Origin: Plantibacter sp. Leaf314
GTDB lineage: Bacteria > Actinomycetota > Actinomycetes > Actinomycetales > Microbacteriaceae
Assembly (NCBI RefSeq): GCF_001423185.1
Contig: NZ_LMOB01000003.1
Coordinates: 283,304-347,303, forward strand
Direction of reading: 5' to 3'
DNA: 64,000 nucleotides
A model generated the notes under the pieces. That model had not been told where the DNA came from. It saw only the letters and a list, made by a program, of their open reading frames with translations, and searched no databases. Positions 24,491-33,145 of this stretch are shown here, piece after piece. Numbering within the stretch: the stretch's first letter is position 1; each line of letters starts with the position of its first letter. The position numbers and the translations under genes were made by a program.

Positions 24491-25213
24491 GTCCCCAACT
24501 CAGGAGAGCTGCGGTGTGTCGGGCCTGGTGGGGGTCGGCACGCCGGAGGAGTCCTGAGAAAGGGACGGTGGTGCTGGTGCGTTCGCAATTCAGGAGGGGT
24601 GCGGGGTGTCGGGCCCGGGACGGGGTTCCGGCGGGTGGCGCGCCGGGAGCGTCCTGAGTTGTGAACACGGGTGGGTGGGATTGGGTGGATTGTCTGTCCC
24701 GTTCTCAGGAGAGCTGCGGTGTGTCGGGGCTGGTGGGGGTCGGCACGCCGGAGGAGTCCTGAGAAAGGGACGGTGGTGGGCGGTGTGTGGTGGTGCGTTC
24801 GCAATTCAGGAGGGGTGCGGGGTGTCGGGCCGGGGACGGGGGTTACGGTGCGTGGCGCGCCGGGGGCGTCCTGAGTTGTGAACACGGGTGGGTGGGATTG
24901 GGTGGATTGTCTGTCCCTAACTTAGGAGAGCTGCGGTGTGTCAGGGCCTGGTGAGCGCGGCACGCCGGTGGAGTCCTGAGAAAGGGACGGTGGTGGGTGA
25001 TGTGGTGGTGGTGCGTTCACAATTCAGGAGGGGTGCGGGGTGTCTGGCCCGGGACGGGGGTTCCGGCGGGTGGCGCGCCGGGGGCGTCCTGAGTTGTGAA
25101 CACGGGTGGGTGGGGTGGAGTGGGCGGGTTGGCTGGGTGTCCCTTACTCAGGAGAGCTGCGGTGTGTCGGGCCTGGTGGGGGTCGGCACGCCGGAGGAGT
25201 CCTGAGTGAGGGA
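24491..25213. repeat. Tandem array of seven alternating inverted-repeat units (A-B-A-B-A-B-A)
   Basis: Units A (about 76 nt): 24491-24566, 24696-24771, 24913-24988, 25139-25213. Units B (86-87 nt): 24581-24666, 24797-24883, 25015-25101. A units have ends GTCCC-N3-CTCAGGA and TCCTGAG-N3-GGGAC; B units have ends GTTCGCAATTCAGGA and TCCTGAGTTGTGAAC. Each can fold into one long hairpin. The 796-nt gap (24446-25241) between the hydrolase and the convergent aldehyde dehydrogenase holds no gene apart from this array; ORFs read through it are Gly/Arg/Val-rich noise. Single B units occur at 9222 and 12657. Confidence 0.9.
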
Positions 25214-25241
25214 AGGGGGGCGGTCAGGTGAGGGGTGCCGG

Positions 25242-26702
25242 TCAGGCGGGGAGCTCCAGCACGCCGTCGACGCGGCGGGGGAGACGCAGCGGGTTCGACT
25301 CGTGGAGCGCCTCGGGGAGGACGTGCTCGGGGGCGTCCTGGTAGACGATCGGACGCTGGAACCGGCGCACGGCGGTCGCCCCGACGGAGGTGTGGAGGGA
25401 GGTGGTCGCCGGCCATGGCCCACCGTGGTGCTGCGCCCAGCCCACCGCGACGCCCGTCGGCCAGCCGCCGAAGAGCACCCGGCCGGCGAGCGGTTCGAGC
25501 CGCGACACCAGCTCGGCGACGTCCTCGTCCGCAGCCGCGTGCACGGTGGCGGTCAGCGCGCCGCCCACTGCAGCCAGGACCGCGTGCAGCTCCGTCTCGT
25601 CGGCGTACTCGATGACGAGCGTCGCCGGTCCGAAGATCTCCTCGAGCAGGACCGCCGGGTCCTCCAGCACGGTCACGGCGGTCGTCGCGAGGACCGTCGC
25701 GACACCCGACTCCGGCGCTCCCGCGTCGCCACCGAGGAGCGTGCGCACACCCGGGTGCGCGGCGGCACGAGCAGTACCGCTCGCGTAGGCGTCGGCGATA
25801 CCGGGCGTCAACATGCGCCCCGCAGCCGTGCCGCTCGCTGCGTCGGCGACGAGTTCGGCGAACCCGCTGCCGGCAGGCACGAGGACGAGGCCGGGGTTCG
25901 TGCAGAACTGACCGACCCCGAGGGTGAACGATCCGGCCAGCCCGCGCGCGAGGGCCTCGGCACCGTCGGCGAGCGCCGCCGCCGTGATCACGACCGGGTT
26001 CGTGCTGCCGAGTTCCCCGTAGAACGGGATCGGCGCCGGCCGCTGTGAGGCGAGGTCGAACAGGGCCCGGCCGCCGGCGAGCGAGCCGGTGAACCCGACC
26101 GCAGTGATCGCCGGGTGCTGGACGAGCGCGGTGCCCTGCTCACGACCCTCGACGAGCGCGAACGTGCCCTCGGGTGCACCGGCGTCGCGCAACGCCTCGG
26201 TGACGATCCCCGCGGTCAGTCGGGAGAGCCGCGGGTGCGCCGAGTGGGCCTTCACGATCACCGGACATCCGGCGGCCAGCGCCGACGCGGTGTCGCCGCC
26301 GGCGACCGAGAACGCGAACGGGAAGTTCGAGGCGCTGAACACGGCGACCGGGCCGGTCGGTCGCAGCATCCGTCGCAGCTCCGGTTTGGGCGGGGTGGCG
26401 GCGGCGTCGGCGTGGTCGACGACGACCTCGAGGAACGCGCCGTCGCGCAGGACGGTCGCGAACAGGCGCAGCTGGCCGGTCGTCCGCGCGACCTCGCCCG
26501 TGAGTCGCGCGGTCCCGAGGTGGGACTCCTCGTCGGCGAGCGCGACGAGCTCGTCGCCCCGCCCGTCGAGGGCGTCGGCGACGGCCTCGAGCCAGGCGGC
26601 GCGCGTCGAGGGTGACGAGGCCGCAAGCAGGGGCGCTGCCGTGGCGGCGAGTGACGCGGCCTCATCGACGGTCGTGGTGGTGCTGGCGGTGTTGGTGGTC
26701 AT
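25242..26702 (-). CDS. Aldehyde dehydrogenase, 2-oxoglutarate semialdehyde dehydrogenase type
   Basis: A 486-residue NAD(P)+-dependent ALDH. Motifs are NFPFAFSVAGGDTASAL, FTGSLAGGRALFDLA, the general-base Glu in YGELGSTNPV, and the catalytic Cys in GQFCTNPG. The FP-F-FSVAGGDT-SALAAGCPV pattern is that of 2-oxoglutarate semialdehyde dehydrogenases rather than ordinary ALDHs. It would do the last step of the uronate/aldarate pathway, giving 2-oxoglutarate. It lies 60 nt downstream of the enolase-type dehydratase in the same leftward operon. Confidence 0.87.
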   Translation of the reverse strand: MTTNTASTTTTVDEAASLAATAAPLLAASSPSTRAAWLEAVADALDGRGDELVALADEESHLGTARLTGEVARTTGQLRLFATVLRDGAFLEVVVDHADAAATPPKPELRRMLRPTGPVAVFSASNFPFAFSVAGGDTASALAAGCPVIVKAHSAHPRLSRLTAGIVTEALRDAGAPEGTFALVEGREQGTALVQHPAITAVGFTGSLAGGRALFDLASQRPAPIPFYGELGSTNPVVITAAALADGAEALARGLAGSFTLGVGQFCTNPGLVLVPAGSGFAELVADAASGTAAGRMLTPGIADAYASGTARAAAHPGVRTLLGGDAGAPESGVATVLATTAVTVLEDPAVLLEEIFGPATLVIEYADETELHAVLAAVGGALTATVHAAADEDVAELVSRLEPLAGRVLFGGWPTGVAVGWAQHHGGPWPATTSLHTSVGATAVRRFQRPIVYQDAPEHVLPEALHESNPLRLPRRVDGVLELPA

Positions 26703-26762
26703 GATGACTCCTCGGGAGTGGTGTGGTGTCGGCGGAACGGACCGGCGGCCGGACGGCGTGGT

Positions 26763-27854
26763 TCAGCGGGCGGTGTCGGCCTCGGTGGGGTGCTCGCGGA
26801 TGACGAAGCCGAGCCCGGGCCGGGCCTCGACCCGGGCCCAACCCCGGCTGATGGTGACCGGTCCTGGCGCGTCGATGGCGCCGATGGCGACGAAGTCGGC
26901 GTCCTCCACGTCCTCGATCTCGACCGTCTGCGGGAGGGCGAGGGCGAGCTGCCCCGAGAGGTCGGGGAGGAGGTGCGGGGCGAGGATCAGCCCGGCGTCC
27001 TCGACGAGCTCGGCGATCCGCAGGAACGGGGTGATGCCACCGACGCGGACGACGTTGGGTTGCAGGACGTCGGCCACGCCACGGTCCACGAGGTCGCGGA
27101 ACCGATGGATCGTGTGCACGTTCTCGCCGAGGGCGATCGGGATGTCCGTCGCCTGATGCAGCCGTTCGTAGCCGGCGGTGTCGTCGGAGCGCAGCGGCTC
27201 TTCGATCCAAGCGGGGTCGACGACGCTCAGCCGTTCGAGTGCTGAGGTCGCCCGCTCGAGGTCCCAGCGCTGGTTGGCGTCGATCATGAGCCGGCGGTTC
27301 GGGCCGAGCAGTTCGCGCGCCATGGTGAGGCGGTCGAGGTCTTCGGCGACGTCGGGTTTGCCGACCTTCACCTTCACCGCGTCGTGGCCTGCCGCGATCC
27401 ATCGCCCGACCTGCGCCGCGAGGGCGTCGGCGTCGAGGTGTAGGTTGACGCCGCTCCCGTAGGCGCGGACGGTCTCACGGCGACGACCGAGCAGCTCTGC
27501 CAGCCCGAGGCCCGCCCGGCGCCCGCGGAGGTCCCAGAGCGCCGTGTCGAGCCCGGCGAGTGCGATGGTCGTGATCCCGCCGCCGCCGGCCTCGTGCAGG
27601 TGGGCCCACAGCTGCGGCCAGAGGATCTCGGGTTCGGTGGAGGAGCCGAGGGCGGCGGACGTGATGTCGTCATCGAGCAGGGCTCGGACCGCGGTCGCGC
27701 CGATCGTCGGCGTCCACGTGAAGCCGGAACCGGTCGCGCCCTCGTCGTCGACGACGTCCACCCGGACGAGGTGCAGCCACGGCGCTTCCGGCACCCATGG
27801 TCGCGGCATCGTGAACCGCTGCAGGGTGGTGGTGATCGAGGCGATCGCCGGCAT
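26763..27854 (-). CDS. Enolase-superfamily sugar-acid dehydratase (mandelate racemase group)
   Basis: A 363-residue protein with the capping N-terminal domain and modified TIM barrel of the mandelate racemase group. The KxK base is in AVKVKVGK; the metal ligands are D in MIDANQRW, E in WIEEPL and E in ALGENVH; the His base is in LAPHLLPDLSGQ. That set removes a proton next to a carboxylate and expels water. Its place between a KDG-type dehydratase and a 2-oxoglutarate semialdehyde dehydrogenase suggests galactarate, glucarate or a related aldarate as substrate. The start follows the dehydratase stop by 2 nt. Confidence 0.85.
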   Translation of the reverse strand: MPAIASITTTLQRFTMPRPWVPEAPWLHLVRVDVVDDEGATGSGFTWTPTIGATAVRALLDDDITSAALGSSTEPEILWPQLWAHLHEAGGGGITTIALAGLDTALWDLRGRRAGLGLAELLGRRRETVRAYGSGVNLHLDADALAAQVGRWIAAGHDAVKVKVGKPDVAEDLDRLTMARELLGPNRRLMIDANQRWDLERATSALERLSVVDPAWIEEPLRSDDTAGYERLHQATDIPIALGENVHTIHRFRDLVDRGVADVLQPNVVRVGGITPFLRIAELVEDAGLILAPHLLPDLSGQLALALPQTVEIEDVEDADFVAIGAIDAPGPVTISRGWARVEARPGLGFVIREHPTEADTAR

Positions 27855-27856
27855 CG

Positions 27857-28798
27857 TCAGCGCCCGGCTGCGAGGGTCGCGTGCTCGGCGACGAGGTCGG
27901 CGCCGGTCGCGAGGAGCGCCGCCAGCCGGTCGGTCTGCTCCGGTGTCGGGTCGACGAACGGCGACCGCACCGAGCCGACGGGCAGGCCGCCGAGCCGGAC
28001 ACCGGCCTTGATGAGCGACACCGCGAACCCGGGCGTCTCGTCGCGGAGGGCGACGAGGGGGCGGTAGAACTCGCGGAGCAGGCGCTCACGAAGGGGTTCG
28101 TCGTGGTCGGTGTAGGCCCGGTAGAACAGGGTCGCGAGCTCCGGCAGCATCGCGAAGACCGCGGAGGAGTAGAGCGGGATGCCGATGCCCCGGTAGGCCG
28201 CCTGGGTGAGCTCCGCGGTGAGGAGGCCGTTGAAGAAGGCGAAGTCCTCGCGACCCTCCTCGTGCACGGCGAGCACGATGTCCTGTGCAGCGGCGACGTC
28301 GCCGACGCCGTCCTTGAAGCCGACGACCTGCGGGTTGCGCGCCAGGTGACGCATCGTCTCGGTGGTGTACCGGGCGTTGTTGCGGTGATAGACGATCGCC
28401 GGGAGGCTCGTCGCAGCGAGGACGTCCTCGACGTACCCCTGCAGCCCGCGCGCCGGGCCGGTCACGAGGTACGGCGGCATGAGGAGGATCGCGTCGGCTC
28501 CGGCGTCCTCGGCCGCGACGGCGAGTTCCTTCGCGATCGCCACGCCACCCCCGGCCCCGGCGATGACGGGCACGGCCCCGTCGACGACCTCGACCGTCCG
28601 TCGGACCACGCGCGCGGCCTCCGAGGGTGACATCGCGTGCAGCTCGCCCGTCCCGCAGGCGGGGAAGACGCCGCCGGGCCGGTGGTCGAGTCGCGACTCG
28701 AGGTGGGTGCCGAGGAGACCGAGGTCGACCTCGCCCGCCGCATCGAAGGGGGTGATCGGGAAGTACAGGACGCCGTCGAAGGCGAGCGGTGCTGGCAT
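27857..28798 (-). CDS. 5-dehydro-4-deoxyglucarate dehydratase
   Basis: A 313-residue DapA-superfamily barrel that converts 5-keto-4-deoxyglucarate to 2-oxoglutarate semialdehyde with loss of CO2 and water. It shows FDGVLYFPITPF, the Tyr of the catalytic strand in IVYHRNNARYT, and the Schiff-base Lys in VVGFKDGVGD. ATG 28798 matches the usual N-terminus and has GAGGA upstream; ATG 28816 overlaps the preceding stop (ATGA) and is possible. Confidence 0.9.
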   Translation of the reverse strand: MPAPLAFDGVLYFPITPFDAAGEVDLGLLGTHLESRLDHRPGGVFPACGTGELHAMSPSEAARVVRRTVEVVDGAVPVIAGAGGGVAIAKELAVAAEDAGADAILLMPPYLVTGPARGLQGYVEDVLAATSLPAIVYHRNNARYTTETMRHLARNPQVVGFKDGVGDVAAAQDIVLAVHEEGREDFAFFNGLLTAELTQAAYRGIGIPLYSSAVFAMLPELATLFYRAYTDHDEPLRERLLREFYRPLVALRDETPGFAVSLIKAGVRLGGLPVGSVRSPFVDPTPEQTDRLAALLATGADLVAEHATLAAGR

Positions 28799-28812
28799 GG
28801 TGGTGGTCCTCG

Positions 28813-29823
28813 TCATCTGGTGGTCGTTGACGGCGTGTGCGTCTGCGTCTGCGCCGGGGTGGTGGTCTGGGTGTCGGTCGTGGCGTGGTGTCGCGGGCGG
28901 CCGTCGGCGGCGAGCAGACCGTCGAGGCGGGCCCGCTCCGTGGGGCTGAGCGCCGACCGCCAGTCGTGTCGAGGCCGCCACCCGAGGTCGGCGGTCGCCT
29001 TCGCGCTGCTGAACGCGGCGCTGCGGTCGTCGAGCGTCTCGGCGAAGCCGGCGGCGCTCGGCACCATGGCGGGCAGCAGCGCCGACAGCGGTTCGAGGGC
29101 GAGGGCGTCGTCGGCTCCGACGAAGTACACCGCACCGGAGTGCGGGGCGGCGGCGTGCTCGACCCAGGCCGCGACGAAGCGGCCGGCGTCGCGGGCGTCG
29201 ACGTAGTTGTAGAGGGAGACGGCCGCGAGCGCAGGATCGGCGAGCCGGTCGACGATCGTGTGCCCCTGTTGCGTCGGTGCGCCCTCCCACTCCTCGGGGG
29301 AGACGACGAAGCACGGGCGGAACGCACCGGTCACGACCGCGTCGCCGTGGGCTCGGGCGAGCATCGCGACCGTCGACTCGATGGCCACCTTCGACAGGGC
29401 GTAGGCGTTCCACGGGGCGACGGAGTGGGTCTCGGTGAGGGGGAGGGCCTCGGGTGCCCAGCCGTGCGGGGCCCCGTACCCGATGACGGTCGGGCTGCTC
29501 GCGGCCAGGACCCTCGTGGCTCCGGCGGCGATCCCGGCGGTGAGGACGGTGAAGGCCAGGGACTGGTTCACCGACAGGATGACGTGTTCGGGAGCGCTGA
29601 ACGGCACGGCGATCGCGGCCAGGTGCACCACGGCGTCGGGCTGCAGGGCGGCGAAGCGTTCGTGGGTGGCGTCGTGGTCGAGCAGCTCGGCCACCACGCC
29701 CTCGACCCCGGGGAGTCCGGGGTCGGAGCGGTCGACGGAGACGACGTTGTGGCCGGCCGCGACGAGTTCGGTGGCGACGCTCCGCCCGAGTCGTCCGGCA
29801 CCGCCGGTGACGATGATGCGCAT
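28813..29823 (-). CDS. NAD-dependent epimerase/dehydratase family protein, likely uronate dehydrogenase-like
   Basis: A 336-residue extended short-chain dehydrogenase. TGGAGRLGR is the NAD-binding turn, the S-S-(T/P) site is in LAASSPTVIGYG, and the catalytic pair is in YALSKVAIE (Y-x-x-x-K). The ASS..T-IGY pattern recalls uronate dehydrogenases, which open the oxidative uronate route encoded by the next three genes. The C-terminal tail is a Thr/Gln low-complexity run (TTDTQTTTPAQTQTHT). GAGAGGA precedes ATG 29823. First gene of the operon and divergent from the LacI-DUF6807 gene. Confidence 0.78.
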   Translation of the reverse strand: MRIIVTGGAGRLGRSVATELVAAGHNVVSVDRSDPGLPGVEGVVAELLDHDATHERFAALQPDAVVHLAAIAVPFSAPEHVILSVNQSLAFTVLTAGIAAGATRVLAASSPTVIGYGAPHGWAPEALPLTETHSVAPWNAYALSKVAIESTVAMLARAHGDAVVTGAFRPCFVVSPEEWEGAPTQQGHTIVDRLADPALAAVSLYNYVDARDAGRFVAAWVEHAAAPHSGAVYFVGADDALALEPLSALLPAMVPSAAGFAETLDDRSAAFSSAKATADLGWRPRHDWRSALSPTERARLDGLLAADGRPRHHATTDTQTTTPAQTQTHTPSTTTR

Positions 29824-29872
29824 CGGTGTCCTCTCTGACAGCGCTCGCGTCGAGGTGCTCGACGTCGAAACC

Positions 29873-29906
29873 GAGAAACCGGTTTCTCCGAGGAACCCTA
29901 TATGAT
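29873..29906 (+). promoter_or_regulatory. Perfect LacI-type palindrome and -10 box in the divergent uronate locus promoter
   Basis: GAGAAACCGGTTTCTC (29873-29888) is a perfect 16-bp palindrome with a central CG, placed where a -35 would be for the TATGAT -10 at 29901-29906. It lies 50 nt from the start of the leftward operon, so one repressor dimer could control both directions. The LacI-DUF6807 protein is the obvious candidate. Confidence 0.65.
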
Positions 29907-29948
29907 GATTGCCAACCGCACCACCCGGCACGACCCGAGCGAGGACGC

Positions 29949-31988
29949 ATGAGCAACCGGTTACCGACGGCTGGCGCCACGCCGACCATCTCCGACGTCG
30001 CCCGGCATGCCGAGGTCTCGAAGGCGACGGTCTCGCGGGTCCTCAACGGCAAGGCGACCGTCGACGCCGAGATCGCCAGCCGGGTCCTCGCCGCGGTGGA
30101 CGCCCTCGGCTACCAGCCGAGCATGCTCGCCAGGAACCTGTCGCTCGGGCGCACCAACACCGTCGGCGTCGTCGTGCCCGACCTCGAGAACCCGATGTTC
30201 CAGGAGATCCTGCGCGGCGTGACCCGGGCGGCCGCGGCCGACGGCTACCGCGTCCTCGTGACCGACACCGAGGAGGACCCGACCGACGAGGCCGCCGCCG
30301 CCCGGGAGGCCCGCCGACGGTGCGACGCGATCGTCCTGTGCTCACCGCGCCTGGCCGAACCGGAACTGCGCGCCCTGCTCGCCGAGCTGCACCCGGTGGT
30401 CCTCGTCAACCGCGAACTCCCCGACTCGCCGGTGCCTTCGGTGTCCATCGACTACGCGAGCGGGATGGAGCAGGTGCTCGCGGAGCTGTCCGCGCTCGGG
30501 CACCGGCGCGTCGTGTACCTGGCCGGGCCGGCCGCCAGCCAGGGCGACCGCCTCCGCCGGGTCGGTATCACGCGTGCGGTCTCCGCGCACCGGGAGCTCA
30601 CCGTCGACGTCGTCGCCGCGGGATCCGCGCTCGTCGACGGCGCCGCGACCGTGGACGCCGTGCTGGCGCTGGACGCGACCGCCGTGGTCGCCTTCAACGA
30701 CCTCGTCGCCCTCGGACTCGTGTCGGCGCTGCGCCAGGCCGGCGTGTCCGTACCGGCCGCCCTGAGCGTGGTCGGGTTCGACGACATCCCCTTCGCCGCC
30801 TTCGCCGTGCCCGCGCTGAGCACGGTGTCCGTCCCGCGCCGCGAGCTCGGCGCCGAGGCCTGGACCCGCCTCCGCGACACGATCGGAGGCGCGGCGGGCG
30901 GCCACCCGCTCGTCTTCCGCCCACGGTTCGTCGCGCGGGAGAGCACTGCGGCGCCGCGGGCCGCGGGCGGGGTCGCCTGGGCCGCGGCCGAGGAGCCGAA
31001 CGGCCTTGTCGCCCGGCTCGGTGGTCGTGAACTGCTCGTGCTGCACGACGGCGGTGGGCTCGCTCAGGCGGACGCCCCGCGACCGTTCGCGCACCCCGTC
31101 ACCTCCCTGGCCGGAACCGTCGTCACGGAGTCGGCACCCGACGACCACCCGCACCACTTCGGGCTCTCGATGGCCGTCGCCGACGTGGACGGCGTCTCCT
31201 ACTGGGGCGGGCGCACCTACGTCGCCGGGCAGGGCTCGACGCTGCTCGACAACCACGGGGTCCAACGGGTGGTCGAGGTCGAAGCCGGGACACAACCGGA
31301 CCCCGGCACCCTCCGGCAGGCCGTGGACTGGATCGGACGGGACGGGACGACCCAGCTGCGGGAGTCGCGGGTCACGGTCGTCGAGGAGATCGCACTCGCG
31401 ACCTCGGCCGCCGACGACAGCGCCGACCGCGCGGACGACACCGCACCCCGCTCGGCCCTGCGCGTCCTGGTCTCGAGCACCCTCAGCGCCGCCACCGGGG
31501 CCGTGACCATCGGATCACCGGCCACGAACGGACGCGAGGGCGCCGCCTACGGGGGCTGGTTCTGGCGGCTACCGGCCGGCGCTCGACGGTCGGTGTTGAG
31601 CGCCGACGGACCCGGCGAAGCGACTGCCCACGGTTCCCACGCGGCCTGGGTCGCGTTCGTCCTCGAGGCCGACCCCGAAGACACGGCACCCGACAGCGCA
31701 GCGCCCGGCGACACCCCCGGGCGAGCGGTCACCGTGCTCTTCCGACAGCCGGGCGAGCAGCCCTTCCCCTGGTTCCTCCGCGCCGCCGAGTACCCCGGTG
31801 TCGGTGTCTCGCTCGCCACCACCAGCCGCACCACCATCACCGCCGAGACCCCGCTGGTCACCGGTCTGGAGGCGGTCGTCGTCGACGCCGCACTCGACGC
31901 CGGGCAGGCCGCGGCCATCCACCAAGCGCTCCTCGCCGCCGAGGACCGCCCCACCACCCAGCGACCCACCACCGGGAGTGACGCATGA
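29949..31988 (+). CDS. Fusion of a LacI-family regulator with a DUF6807 domain
   Basis: A 679-residue protein. Residues 1-about 330 form a complete LacI repressor: helix-turn-helix VARHAEVSKATVSRVLNG, hinge, and a sugar-sensing domain ending VVGFDDIPFAAFAVPALSTV. Residues about 345-670 form a DUF6807 domain like the free protein at 20875 (HPVTSLAG, DDHPHHFG, SYWGGRTYV, IGSPATNGREGAAYGGWFWR, PWFLR). There is no frame break at the junction (GGVAWAAAEEPNG). ATG 29949 follows GAGGACG. It is coupled to the next oxidoreductase by ATGA. Whether the second domain senses or modifies a sugar is unknown. Confidence 0.85.
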   Translation: MSNRLPTAGATPTISDVARHAEVSKATVSRVLNGKATVDAEIASRVLAAVDALGYQPSMLARNLSLGRTNTVGVVVPDLENPMFQEILRGVTRAAAADGYRVLVTDTEEDPTDEAAAAREARRRCDAIVLCSPRLAEPELRALLAELHPVVLVNRELPDSPVPSVSIDYASGMEQVLAELSALGHRRVVYLAGPAASQGDRLRRVGITRAVSAHRELTVDVVAAGSALVDGAATVDAVLALDATAVVAFNDLVALGLVSALRQAGVSVPAALSVVGFDDIPFAAFAVPALSTVSVPRRELGAEAWTRLRDTIGGAAGGHPLVFRPRFVARESTAAPRAAGGVAWAAAEEPNGLVARLGGRELLVLHDGGGLAQADAPRPFAHPVTSLAGTVVTESAPDDHPHHFGLSMAVADVDGVSYWGGRTYVAGQGSTLLDNHGVQRVVEVEAGTQPDPGTLRQAVDWIGRDGTTQLRESRVTVVEEIALATSAADDSADRADDTAPRSALRVLVSSTLSAATGAVTIGSPATNGREGAAYGGWFWRLPAGARRSVLSADGPGEATAHGSHAAWVAFVLEADPEDTAPDSAAPGDTPGRAVTVLFRQPGEQPFPWFLRAAEYPGVGVSLATTSRTTITAETPLVTGLEAVVVDAALDAGQAAAIHQALLAAEDRPTTQRPTTGSDA

Positions 31989-33145
31989 CGACCTCGAACC
32001 AGCACCACGTCCCCACCGTCGTGGTGGTCGGCATCCACGGCCACGGCGCCAGCCACGTCGACGCGGCCAGGGCGCTCGCCGAGACCGGCGCGATCCGGCT
32101 GGTCGGCCTCGTCGACCGCGCCTTCACGCCCGAGGACCACTCGGCCGGCGACGCCCCGCTGTACGGGTCGCTCGACGACTGCTTCGCCGCCGGGCAGGTG
32201 GACGTCGTCATCCTCTCCACGCCCATCCACACCCACCTCGACCTCGCCGTCGCGGCCCTCGAACACGGAGCCGACGTCCTGCTCGAGAAACCGCCGGTCA
32301 CGTCGAACGACGAGCTCGACCTCCTGCAGGCCGTCGCTGAGCGGACCGGCGGACTCGTGCAGGTCGGGTTCCAGAGTCTCGGATCGCACGCGATCGGCCA
32401 GATCACCGAGCTCGTCGCGGCCGGGGAGCTCGGTGCGGTCACGGGGCTCGAGGCGACCGGAACGTGGGTCCGCACGATCGGGTACTGGACCCGCGCCGCG
32501 TGGTCGGGTCGGCGGACCCTGAACGACGTGCCGGTCGTGGACGGGGTCGTCACGAACCCGCTCGCGCACGCGGTCCAGACCATGCTCCGACTCGGTGGGG
32601 TCACGGACCGCGCCGCGATCGCGACCATCGAGCTCGACCAGTATCGGGCGAACGACATCGAGGCGGACGACACCTCCGTCGTCCGCATCACGCCGCGCAG
32701 CGGTCCGATCATGACGGCAGCGGTCACCCTCTGCGCCGAGGACACCACCGACCCGGTCGTCACGGTCCGTGGCGAGCGCGGGGCGATCCGGTTCCTCTAC
32801 ACGAAGGACGTCGTCGAGGTCGACCTCGAGGATCAGTCCGTCCGGCGGTGGACGACCGACCGGACCGCACTGCTCCCCGACCTCCTCCGAGCCCGGGCGG
32901 CTGTCCGCGCGGGTGGGGAGGCGGCGCTCGTCAGCTCGCTGGCCGACGCCTCCGCCTTCACCGCGGTCCTCGACGCCGTGCGGTCGGCACCCGCCCCGCA
33001 CCCCATCCCCGCGGAACTCGTCGACTGGCGCGGGGCGGGCGAGGACCGCCACCCCGTCATCCCGGGGATCGAGCGGTTCGTCGCCGAGGCGGCCACCACC
33101 GGGAGCACCTTCGCGGAGCTCGGCACGCCCTGGGCACGCCGATGA
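31985..33145 (+). CDS. Gfo/Idh/MocA-family oxidoreductase
   Basis: A 386-residue oxidoreductase. The Rossmann start is VVVGIHGHGASHVDAAR, a loop in which His replaces the usual variable residue. LEKPPV is the EKP motif, and DGVVTNPLAHAVQTMLRLGG takes the place of the usual G-x-x-D-H segment. It overlaps the LacI-DUF6807 gene and the M24-like gene by ATGA on both sides, so all three are translationally linked. Substrate unknown. Confidence 0.82.
   Translation: MTTSNQHHVPTVVVVGIHGHGASHVDAARALAETGAIRLVGLVDRAFTPEDHSAGDAPLYGSLDDCFAAGQVDVVILSTPIHTHLDLAVAALEHGADVLLEKPPVTSNDELDLLQAVAERTGGLVQVGFQSLGSHAIGQITELVAAGELGAVTGLEATGTWVRTIGYWTRAAWSGRRTLNDVPVVDGVVTNPLAHAVQTMLRLGGVTDRAAIATIELDQYRANDIEADDTSVVRITPRSGPIMTAAVTLCAEDTTDPVVTVRGERGAIRFLYTKDVVEVDLEDQSVRRWTTDRTALLPDLLRARAAVRAGGEAALVSSLADASAFTAVLDAVRSAPAPHPIPAELVDWRGAGEDRHPVIPGIERFVAEAATTGSTFAELGTPWARR

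Noticed and set aside
24491..25213. CRISPR-like array
   Set aside because: The regular spacing is due to two alternating 76-87-nt inverted-repeat elements, not short direct repeats with unique spacers; the intervening sequence is also repeated and no cas gene is near.
29949..31988. Artefactual join of two genes by a sequencing error
   Set aside because: The frame is continuous through a Gly/Ala-rich linker, the reading frame and codon bias do not change at the junction, and there is no ribosome site or start codon suited to a separate DUF6807 gene.
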